From Mugil cephalus (Eukaryota; Chordata; Actinopteri; Mugiliformes; Mugilidae), in the NCBI RefSeq assembly GCF_022458985.1, contig NC_061770.1, forward strand, positions 35,879,599 through 35,943,598: a DNA stretch of 64,000 nucleotides, read 5' to 3'. The position numbers were made by a program, and so were the translations under genes. The notes beneath the pieces are model-generated. The model saw nothing but the letters and a program-made list of their open reading frames with translations. It was not told where the DNA came from and made no database searches. Positions 1 through 9,900 of the stretch are shown one piece after another (position 1 is the stretch's first letter; every line of letters begins with the position of its first letter).

Positions 1-548
1 GTTAACATCTGCTTCTCAGTTTTCATGCTTTATTTCCTTGTTCCTCGTTCATGTGCCTGTCACTCTGTTCTGCAAAGTCAATTTAAAAGCATAACTCGCC
101 TCAGTACAACTGATACTGCAGAGAAACATGTTGCAAAAGTTATAAACTGGACATTAATTCATCGTAATGTATTCTTCTTTTCATGCAAACATCGCCCCTC
201 GAAAATGAAACATGACTTCACACGAAAAAAAGGGCCTTGTAAGTATCGTTTTGGTGAAAGTATGGATAATTGTTATTGTTTCATAATTTACAATTTCTCA
301 TTAATTGAAAAATACATTAATTATAATGGTACAGTAGAGTTAATAATACATAACGTATATAGCATTACTATGCTGAATATAGTTTATTTAATAGTGTCCA
401 TATCCTTGAAGAGCATAAATGTACATTATGTTTGTGCATAAGTTATAGTTATTTTAAATAATTTTTAGTATTTGCATATATTACATATCATTTTACTGTG
501 TCCTGCTGTTATTTTTTTTATAACTTATTGTGTATTTTTTGTCAACAG

Positions 549-810
549 TTTATGTTGTTGTGTTGAACGTAAGATTAAGGTCATTTGGTCAGCTGTCAGA
601 GTCAGAGCTACAGGTTTTGTTGGAGCAGGTGAGATGAACTTCTGTTTATTTATTTCAATTCAAGTGACATAAAACTGCATTTTTCCAGTACTAATGTTGA
701 TATATGCTGCATGCTGTTTTGTTTCTGTCTTTTATTTCATCTAGTTCTTCAGACAATACGGAGTGTCGCCACAGTCGTTGTCCCTGAAGGTTCGGTCGGT
801 TCAGCCATGA
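549..810 (+). CDS. Possible last two coding exons of an unidentified upstream gene (partial)
   Basis: Two stretches look like exons. The first (549-628) follows a T-rich acceptor ending in CAACAG and ends in GAGCAG before GTGAGA. The second (745-810) follows ATTTCATCTAG. Read in one frame across a phase-0 intron they give ...FGQLSESELQVLLEQ then FFRQYGVSPQSLSLKV and a stop at 808-810. A polyadenylation signal AATAAA lies at 1041-1046, a sensible distance after the stop. The amphipathic SESELQVLLEQFF stretch looks protein-like, but I do not recognise the family and no further exon is visible in the AT-rich 548 bases to the left. It could be chance. The call rests only on splice sites, frame continuity and the polyA signal. 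Confidence 0.33.
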
Positions 811-1553
811 GACCAGCAAACGTGCTTTTGAGTTTTGAATGTTTTCTCTAACCACGTTTAGTTTTTCATGTGTAATCCCAGGTCCTACCTCACATCCTAA
901 CCTACCACTAGTAGAGAAAAGGCGATGGAAAGGAGGAGAACTGATGTGCAATGCCGTGCAATATATAGTTATGACTGTCAGAAGTGTTAGTATATGTTAA
1001 AATTGTATCCTATCTTTTATGATATTGTTTGTCAAACTGAAATAAAAAAATTTAAACTTATTCAAATACTTCCCTCTGTATAAATAAACATCTGTCTGTC
1101 TGTCTACCTACGCATTATGAATGGATAATGAGTTACAAAGAAATACTACACCATTCAGTCCCTTCGAGTATCCGATTCAGACTTTGCTCCTCCCACCCTG
1201 GAACAACATGCAAAAAAAAAAAAAAAAAGCTCCTGTGGGAACAAAACAGATCCAGAGGGAGTGGTCCAGGCTACATGGGGAGGACTCTGGCTTCAAACAC
1301 TCAGTGTGCCAGTATTTGCCTTTGCTACCTCAGAGGTCAACTTCCATGGAAAACAGGTAAAATGAAAACCAAATGATTGATGGATTCTGTGTCTTTCTGC
1401 GTTTTGATTCAACGTACTGTAAATCTGTAATATTTCTGCAATACTTCACAGATACGGAGCACTTATAACTTAAGCTATTATTGTTTAATCTGTGGGTAGT
1501 GTTTAATCTGTGGTGAGGTGTGCTGCTTGTTATGGGAGTTTTTTATATATATA

Positions 1554-1558
<5 letters not shown>

Positions 1559-1629
<71 letters not shown>
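1559..1629. repeat. (GT)n microsatellite
   Basis: About 35 nearly perfect GT units, preceded by a short (TA)n run. This length is typical of fish genomes and is likely to be polymorphic. Confidence 0.95.
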
Positions 1630-1632
<3 letters not shown>

Positions 1633-1814
1633 ACTGAATTTGCATGAAACCGTATAAATTAGGAAGTAGCTCAGTGTCTCAGTTCTCAGTGGGTGTTTTG
1701 AGTCAGTGTTTCAAGCTAATATTGAAACAGAGAGCCTGAGTCACATGACCTTGCTGCTGAACTTTGGTCAGCCAGCGACAGTTTGAACTGTTTCAAGTTA
1801 ATACACAATATTAT

Positions 1815-1872
1815 ATCATAAGATAAGATAAAAAACATTCCTTTAATTCATCCCACAGTGGGACAATAAAAG
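1815..1872 (-). mobile_element. Remnant of a LINE-type 3' tail, reverse orientation
   Basis: An ATAAGATAAGATAAA run is followed by TTTAATTCATCCCACAGTGG. On the minus strand this resembles the very common teleost LINE and SINE 3' terminus in which CCCACTGTGGG precedes a short-repeat tail. Similar tails occur near 21.2 kb and at 56.6 kb in this window. Only the tail is recognisable. The family is inferred from memory of fish repeats. Confidence 0.5.
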
Positions 1873-2050
1873 AGCTCCCAGTGCCTGTAATAAGAGGTTT
1901 AAACATTTCTCTTTATTGTATGCTTTGTGACTAAAATCAAAATATCTTCCCTGTGATTCAGAATGTCAATGATTAATGTCCTTCCCCTTATCAGTTAATG
2001 TTCTTTCTCTCTTTCTTTTTTTTTTTTTTTTTTTTTTTAGCTCTGAGGCC

Positions 2051-4997
2051 ATGGCTGCTCCTAACGTCCTCCTGTCGGCGGCACAGTTTCAATGCTGCAT
2101 CTGTCAGGACGTGTTCTCCGAGCCCGTCTCCATCCCCTGCGGCCACAGCTTCTGCCTCTCCTGCATCAGGTCGCGCTGGGGCGACAGCCGCGCCGTCAGC
2201 TGCCCCAGGTGCCGGACGGAGTTCGAGCGGCGCCCCGAGCTCTGTGAGAACTCTTTCGCCAAGGAAATGTCGGATAAGATCCGGGCGAGGAGGCAGAACG
2301 GCGGCGCGCCAGCGGAGGGGAAGGCCGTTTACTGCGACGTGTGCGTGGGAACGCGAGCTAAGGCCGCCAAGTCCTGCCTGGTGTGCCTCACCTCGTACTG
2401 TGAGGCCCACCTGGAGCCCCACCTGAGAGTTGCCACCTTGAAGACCCACAGGGTGATCGAGCCTGTGGCGGCGCTGGAGAGCAGGATGTGCAAAAGGCAC
2501 CAGAGGCTCTTGGAGTTGTTCTGCAGGAGCGACCAGAAGTGCGTCTGTGTGCTCTGCACCGAGACCGATCACCGCTCCCACGACACCGTCCCCGTAGAAA
2601 GAGAAAGCCAGGAGAATAAGGTGTCGTCCTAAAGTCAACACTCCTGCAGCATAAGCCTGTTTAATGCTATGGAAGCTTTGAAGCTTTGAAGCCTTTCATG
2701 TGAACTGTTTTGTGTTTTTTTTCCTCTATGTGTGGACGTTCAGGTTCAGATGAAAAGGGTTGAGGCTGATGTTCAGCAGATGATCCAGGACAGACGAAAG
2801 AAAGTGGAGGAGATCAAACAATCTGTGGAGCTCAGCAAAGTGAGTCGACATAATGGCCATACAGGAAAGGTTGGCCTTCACAATAAAAGTTAAAATTGCA
2901 CCTTTAAAATATAAGAATCTGTTAGAGAATGATTAATGAGAGAAACTACTATTACTACTACAGCACCTGTAAAATTAAAAGCACCACCTATCAGAACGTC
3001 GTTCCGTCTTGTTACTCGTTTTTTGGTCTATAATTGATTTGTCGTCCTCATTCAAATCCCTCAGGAGATCTCCAAGAGGGACATAGAAGAGAGCATGGAG
3101 GTTTTCTCTGCTCTGTTTCACACCGTGGAGAAAAGTCGAGCTGAGCTGGTGGAGACCATCCAGAGGACGCAGGCGTCCGCGGAGCAGCGGGCCGCCCGGC
3201 TCATCACGGAGCTGGAGCTGGAAATCGTCGAGCTGCAGATGAGAAGAAAGGAGATGGAGCAGCTGCTCCACACAGAGGACCACCTTCATCTTGTGCAGGT
3301 CGGCAGGTTAAATCTGAGTAGATGCACAATCAACACGACGAGCATCTCTCTATCTTTCATTTAACAGATGTCCCGCTCTGTTGATTTCATCCCATCTTGT
3401 CTGCCTCCTTTTTATCAGAGGTTTCCAGCTCTGGGTTCTCCTCCACCTTTCAAAGCCTGCTCTGAGACCATCGTACATTCAGACACGTGCTTGGGGATTT
3501 TAAGGAGAGAAGTGACCAACATTGAACAGCAGCTGCAGTCGGAGCTGAAAAGGCTTTCTATTCGAGGTCGGCTTCTAGAAATATCTTAATGTCGGTGTCA
3601 CTGCATCATAAAACAACAGCGGTTAAACACGTGGATCGTTCCTTTTTTGGTCATGTGTCTGTATTAACTTCCAGAGCACGAGAAGATGCAGCGGTACGCA
3701 GGTAAATCAATCACTTTTTACTTTAAGACGTAGTTTATAAATCAGTATATACACCAATCAGGCATAACATTATGACCGCCGGCTTAATATTGTGTAGGTG
3801 TCCCTTGTGCCTCCATCAGAGAATGGACATGGGCCTTCTCAGGGCAACGTAATGTTGTTAGTGGGGGCCTTTGAATCCTATGTGTTGAGGGGACGGGTCT
3901 CTTTGGATCACCCCACAGATACCTGATCAGTTTGGGATCTGGTAAATTTGGAGGCCTGGTCAACACCATGTGCTGTTTTTCATGTTTTTTGAGTTTTGTC
4001 CTTGTGGCTGCTGCTATCAAGGAGTGTCATTATTATAGGGTGGGGTTGCCTGGTCTGGTCTGGTCTGGTCTGGTCTAGGTGGGTGGTACATGTCTAAGTA
4101 ACATCCACATAAAGATCCAAAGGTTTCCCAGCAGAACACTGAATTGTCACTAGATGGTCGATGTTATTTACTTCTCCTGTCAGTGGTTTTAATGTTGTGG
4201 CTGATCGGTGTAAATGTAGAATACTGAGAGAGAATTTGTCATTTAGTGTCCAGCCTCAAGTGATGGATGCAATAGATGGAAAATTTCCTTTACAGTATTA
4301 GGAGTAATGCTGTATTCTAATAATGTGACATCTCTGTCTACCAGCTGATGTTCATCTGGACCCAAGGACGGCTAATCCTTGGCTGGTTATATCAAAGGAT
4401 GGGAGACAAGTCAAGGATGGAGAGGTGGAACAAAAACTGCCTAATACACCAGAGCGTTTCGACACAGCGCCATGTGTTCTTGCCCTCAGGGTAAATAAAG
4501 TTGTGGTTTGTGTGTGTGTGTCCCTGAATGAATGCCTTCCTGTTTCACTAGCGTGAGTCTCTCTTGTCACACAGGGTTTCACCACAGGCAGACACTACTG
4601 GGAGGTGGACGTGGGAGATAAAACAGCGTGGGATTTGGGCGTAGCTCGAGAGTCAGTCAACAGGAAAGGCCTGGTCACGTTGTGCCCAGAGTACGGTTAC
4701 TGGGCGATTTGTTTGAGGAACGGCAATGAGTACCGGGCGTGTGCAGGACAGGCGAAGCTGCTGTGTGTCTCCCGGAGGCCTCGGGTGATTGGAGTGTTTT
4801 TGGACTACGAGGACGGGACGGTGTCTTTCTACGACGCAGGGGCCAAATCGCACCTTTACTCCTTCACACAGTTCCAGTTCACTGAGGCCATGTTTCCCAT
4901 TTTTAACCCGGATATGAATGACAGCAGCAGCAACAAATCACCGCTCATCATTCGTCCTGCCAGTGGAGGCAGAGCTTTAGACGGAATTACCATCTGA
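2051..4997 (+). CDS. TRIM-family E3 ubiquitin ligase (RING, B-boxes, coiled coil, PRY-SPRY)
   Basis: Seven coding exons read in frame: 2051-2620, 2744-2839, 3065-3298, 3419-3566, 3675-3701, 4345-4490 and 4575-4997, giving 547 residues. A RING with CCIC, CGHSFC and CPRC lies at about residues 15-56. Two B-box-like zinc modules follow (about 93-122 and 148-183, the second with CKRH, CVLC and DHRSH). A coiled coil rich in E, K, Q and R comes next, then PRY ([19 protein letters not shown]) and SPRY ([23 protein letters not shown]). This is the class IV TRIM layout, closest by eye to bloodthirsty or TRIM39-like fish proteins. Such proteins attach ubiquitin to targets chosen by the SPRY domain, many of them in antiviral or inflammatory signalling. 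The RING zinc ligands all appear present. The start ATG sits 10 bases after a strong acceptor, so a 5' non-coding exon is expected upstream. The exact subfamily is not resolved. Confidence 0.88.
3749..4212. mobile_element. Internally deleted Tc1-like DNA transposon in a TRIM intron
   Basis: Starts TACACCAATCAGGCATAACA and ends with the inverted counterpart, GGCTGATCGGTGTA. These are the ends of a well-known fish Tc1-like family, flanked by TA. The interior is shrunken. The minus strand shows degenerate transposase pieces ([16 protein letters not shown], like the family's PPNSPDLNPIEHLWD, and a GTPTQY-type end). A short (TCTGG)n run lies near 4050-4075. It sits between the 27-base exon and the PRY exon. 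Confidence 0.8.
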
Positions 4998-6680
4998 TGC
5001 AATCAAGTGGATTTCCATATTTTATCCCATAAAATTATATATTTTGTAATGCAAATTTATTTAAATTATATTTTGCTTATTTTGCTATTTCAGGTTTAAA
5101 GGCCAAATTGACTTGTTATTATCATTATTATTATTATTAAATGTCGAAATCAAGTCTTTAGTCAATAGATTAGTTACTATTAATTTCAAGCCAATAGACC
5201 CTTTCATGGCCTGCATCACTGTGATGTCATGTCGTTAGCTGGAGGCAAAATAAAGAGGAGCTTGAGGTGTAATTTTTTTGGTGCAAAAACACAAACTTGA
5301 AATTTTATCGCATATCAGCCACTGCCAGTCATAGAGAACTTTGGTTGAACGCGATTAAAAGAAATGACTGGAGGGAGACAATCAACTACAACTTCCTGTT
5401 TGCAGCGCACACGTGATATCTGGATTAAGATAAGATTAATATCTAACACACTACCAGTTTCAGCCTGGATAACGTTATGAGTTAGACTTAACTGTGACAA
5501 AGTTGGCAAAGTTGAGTTAATTATTGTTTGGAAGATTCTTGATACATGCTAATGCTAACTGCTAGCCAACGCTACGTTAGCTGTATGTTTCAGTCGTGTC
5601 CAAGCAGAAATTATATTTACTATGTTACCCTCCACAGTGGTTCCATTTACTTCTTGTAATATCTTTGTTGGATTCAGTTGATAAAAACAGACCAGACTTC
5701 GTCCCCTCTGTGTCCTTTGGTAACACTCGTCTTTCCTTGTCCATTCTTACCAAAACAGTCAAACAGTTGAAATATGCTAACCACCGTTTACAGGCTGTAG
5801 TGTTTTGTTTTGCCTCCAGATAAGCTCCGCCCCTGAAAAAAACGTCACATTGTTTACAAGCTGTGAAGGGTCTATAGCAACAATCTTGATGAGTCAACAC
5901 TCCAGCACCAACATCTGCATACAAATGAATCTAAAGGTGTAAGTGATCTGTAACTAAATCCCATGTACTTTTATACAGTTTGCTTCTTTAATAAATATCT
6001 AATTATAGTCACATCAAACCCTGGTGGCCTTGCTTTACAATTTAATCTTCTGAGGTTGAATTATTGTCATTTTATATTTTTAATTTACTACTTTAATGTA
6101 TATACAAGATTATTTCTTCTTCCCCTACATTTGTGTTATTTATTTATTTTTTTAAAGTGTCACCTTGAGCACAGATCTTAGACCTGCCTGCCTTCCAATA
6201 ATAGCTACCCTCAGTTGTTACAGGCTGATCACTGAACTGACTTCAGGACTGCACAACTTGATGCTCGCTAATAAGATTAGCACAGAAATAGGATTAGCCT
6301 GGAGGCAGATGGAGCACCGAGGCAGACTGCGGGATTGAAATTTAGAATGAGACACTTTACACAATACTTTTCACTCACATTCACTTATAGGTGAACCAGT
6401 GAACCAAACGCATGCCCATAAACACATGACATTTCAAGGAATAATTTAACACAGATGTGAACTCCTGGGCTAATTCCAATTAGGACGATGACTTTTGAAA
6501 TTAGTTGTGAAAGAAGAAAGGGGGAAGGCTAAAGAGGGATTAAAACTGATATCATCCAGGCACAGGGAGGAGGCGCACACACGCACGTAGTGGTGTAACC
6601 CACAGGTTATACACAATGCTGAAGTAGGAACTCAACGCGCTCTTCACCAGAGCTTCATTTTGGAAGGCCAACGTACGACG
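4998..6680. other. Intergenic between TRIM and rpgrip1; 3' UTR, MITE and rpgrip1 first exon
   Basis: The TRIM 3' UTR follows the stop at 4997; AATAAA-like signals occur near 5025 and 5250. A 0.68-kb TIR element occupies 5193-5876. The last part holds a probable 5' non-coding exon of rpgrip1 ending at 6680, where ACGACG meets a strong GTGAGT donor. The promoter would lie around 6500-6620, but I see no clear TATA box. Confidence 0.4.
5193..5876 (-). mobile_element. Short TIR transposon (MITE), copy A, with TATAGACCC ends
   Basis: Left end ATAGACCCTTTCATGGCC and right end GTGAAGGGTCTATAG are inverted repeats. The inside matches, in reverse, the element at 8349-8897: both have the CACTGTGATGTCATG block, the GTTAGCTGGAGGCAAAA block and the GCTAATGCTAAC-type stretch. 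No coding capacity is visible, so it is non-autonomous. The superfamily is not assigned. Confidence 0.72.
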
Positions 6681-6980
6681 GTGAGTCAAATGATTTTTTA
6701 ACATAGTTTTCAGAGGATTTCAGATCAAACACTTACAATGTTGTGTCATTATGTTGTTCTTCTAAATCACAAGCTGCAGGGCAATTTCTGTAGCCTGAAG
6801 TTGACAATATTTCCAGTCTATGTGTAACTTAAAAGGCACACTAGTACAAACTGTACATTTATTGTTTTTAAAATATCATATATAGATATATATATTTAAT
6901 ATGCAGAATGACCGCTGTTAATATGATCTGATTTCACTCACATTGCAGTTTGTAAGACTGTGTCAGAGCAAAAAGCTGCG

Positions 6981-9900
6981 ATGACGCCGGTGGTGGACGA
7001 GACAGCAGGAGACCTCCCAGTCAGGGATGTGGGACTGATGAGAGGGGGACTGATGCCAACTGTCCCAGGTTTGTGTTTTTTTAATGTTTGCTCTTTTTTG
7101 TTTTCCTGTACTGTAATGTTTAGTAGGAAATGATTCATATCAGAGAACGTAGGAGTTTTAACCCATGTTCAGTCTCATAAAAAAAAAAAATCACTTCATC
7201 ATTGGATCATTTAGCAATTTGTGTGAAATGTCATGTGGAATTTAAGGAAAAACGATTCTGTTGTCATCTGCTCTACAACCATTTAGGATGTCCTATTAAT
7301 CTCTTTGCTCAATAACATTAACATTTTGCAGATCTCAGACAAAAACGATTTGTCACATTTTATATCAGTTAACATAATTAATGCAACAGATTTTACTAGA
7401 GTGACATAGTTTGCTAAAAAAGACACTTTTCTTACTTTTCACTGAAAAATTGAAAATTGAATTGCAGTTAGCTTTAGCTTTAGCTATGAATGAGAACAGA
7501 CTTAACGTTGAGCAGTTCAGGTTCAGACATCACCTTTCTGCTGTTTTCACAGACAATCTGCGTGACGTCAAGCCACTGAAGAAGCACCATGTCATGAAGA
7601 CTAAAGGTAGAAGCACTTATTGGAGTTTAAATGAAAAGAATACAGTCCATTTTCTGATAATATACGAACAATTTCCTTTATCTGAATCTTGTCTTTGTAC
7701 TTACAGCAGATCCTCAGCGCCTGTTTCGGTTCCCCAGGGAACACCTGGAGGACCTCTGTCTCCGACTTCAGGAGGAGAACAGCGTGTTGAGACAACACAC
7801 GCGTATACAAGGACAGAGGCTACGCAGGTAACGCATAATGTTAATGTGTCGGAACGCCGTACATTTTGTATTTCTGCAGCAAAAACAGTTCCCTTAATTT
7901 GGTCCTCTGTGACACCAGGATGTCCACGAGGCTGATGCGTCTTCGCCAGGCCCGCCCTGGGTCCAGTGGTGTGAAGGACAGGGACATGGAGGACACCATA
8001 CAGGAACTGGAAGCTCGAGTGGCGATGCTGGAGAGCCAGAAACGAGTGCTACAGAACAAACTCAGCCTGGCCAAGCAGCACATCATGGACCTGGGAGCAC
8101 GAACGCCCTACAAGTACAGCAAAAGTGCGTGTGTAGCGGAGTAAAAAGATGCGTATGAAATCCAGCACACGAAAAAAAGGTCAAGATAAAGTCAATCTTA
8201 ATGTCTTTAGGTAAAAATCTGGAGGTGGAGGGTGGAATCAGGAGGGCAGCCCAGACTGCACCGCCCCGATACGGACCCACAGTGGAAGACACCAGAGCAG
8301 AAATGGAGAGATTGTTAGTAATGTGTGATGTATTGAAATCAGGTAGTCATAGACCCCTTCAAAATAAACAATTTTTTTGAGGGGGCGGGGCTTAACTGGT
8401 GGCAAAACATCCCAAACACTATAGCTTGTAAACAGCTGTTAGCATATCGCAACAGATGGTTTTAGCAAGAATAGACGAGGAAAACATGTATTTTAGAGAA
8501 TATATTAATACATTAACTCCGGACCATGAGTGTTATTTTAAAATGTTCACTCTGAGTGATGGGACTACATTAACCAACTCCTACACTCTCACTCACTGGA
8601 TAGACGATTTGACCAAAGGAGGACACAGAGAGGACAGGTCTGGGCTGTCTTTATCAAGTGAAGCCTCTCCGACAACCTAACGGTAGCGTTAGCATTAGCT
8701 GTATCAAGGATCCTCCAAATAATAAATAACTTAACGTTATTTCAGTCACAATTTAGTCTAACTCACAACGTCATCCAGGCTGAAACTGATGACATTTTCC
8801 CCGTTGACAGTGACAGTGTTAGCCTCAAGCTTCCCTCTGTTTTGCCTCCAGCTAACGACATGACATCACAGTGACGTAGGCCATGAAGGGGTCTATACTA
8901 TCCTGTACAGGGGTCATAGTTTGTTTAGAGCTAGTTATGTGAGAAAATCTCAGCCTACGGAGACACTATCACATTCTCTCTTAACTTCTGAACTTTAGTT
9001 TGTATCATTCTTCCTTTGCCTTAAATGCATGATCACACATCTCACCTTCCTCATCACGTCCAGCAGGTCCAGTGTGACGGAGCAGGTGAGGGTGAGCGAG
9101 CTGGAGGTGGCTGCCCAGACTCTCAGAGACACGCTGAGAGAGAAGGAGAAAGAGATTGAGGGAACAGTTAAAGAGATGAGGAAGCAACAGGCCGACAGAC
9201 ACAGGTGGCTGTAGCAACCGTTACTACCACTAATGCTAGCAGTGGGGGAAGGATAGCGTGGATAAGATCACGTAAACTTGCGCACAAATTGTTTGCGCGA
9301 ATTTGTGTCTATATATTTTTGCTAATATTTGTACTAAAGTTGCAGAATCATGTCTTATTATTTGTAAAATGTTCACAACAGCTGACCTCCTGGGACCCTG
9401 TGTGCTTATATGGGAACATTAAGTTTTTGTCTGAAGTCTAGTGGTAGCAAAGGGTCAATGCATTCATTCAGTGTATAGCTGATCACGGGACAAAAGTGGA
9501 CAAGGCAGAAAACCTCACCATGTTTTATGGTTGAAACTTGTTTGTTTATGCTCTTTAACTTTTCTAGTTTGATGTGGCATGCAAAAAAATCAATAGTAAC
9601 GAGCTTCAACGTTGCAAATTAGCAAGTACTCCTTTGAGGACACTGGGACTTTATTGTTTGTAATCCTGTTTTTGCACAGCAGTGTTCAGGTATTGAAATA
9701 GTTTGATGCACACTGGTTACTCCATTGTATTATACAATGAAATAACCTGCGTCCACATATGAGGACCCAAACGCTACTTCCTGTTTAAAGATGATTCTCA
9801 GATTTTATACTAAATATCTTGGAGAAATTAAAATACGTTTGGGTCTCAGGAGGTTATTTTGTGTTTCTTTATACTTATCTGACGGACCTACAATCTAGGT

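Larger units (their letters stand above)
811..2050. other. Intergenic: putative 3' UTR, simple repeats, TRIM upstream region
   Basis: After the putative stop at 808-810 the sequence is AT-rich, with AATAAA at 1041-1046 and a short TCTG run near 1090-1105. A stretch at about 1130-1357 ends in AACAG before GTAAAA and could be a non-coding first exon of the TRIM gene, but nothing proves it. A (GT)n tract and a LINE-type tail follow (listed separately). A pyrimidine run at about 2005-2040 is the splice acceptor of the TRIM first coding exon. Confidence 0.4.

Noticed and set aside
1121-1376. Two overlapping open frames around an A17 run
   Set aside because: No start context or homology, and both frames depend on the homopolymer. 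At most a non-coding first exon.
1991-2641. 216-codon open frame antisense to the TRIM first exon
   Set aside because: It is the GC-rich mirror of the RING/B-box exon, with no independent family features.
7411-7935. 174-codon open frame on the + strand over rpgrip1 exons
   Set aside because: It runs through introns and uses the wrong frame for the coiled-coil exons. It is a shadow of rpgrip1.
8456-8680. 74-codon open frame in an rpgrip1 intron
   Set aside because: It lies inside MITE copy B, which has no coding gene. The sister copy does not keep the frame.
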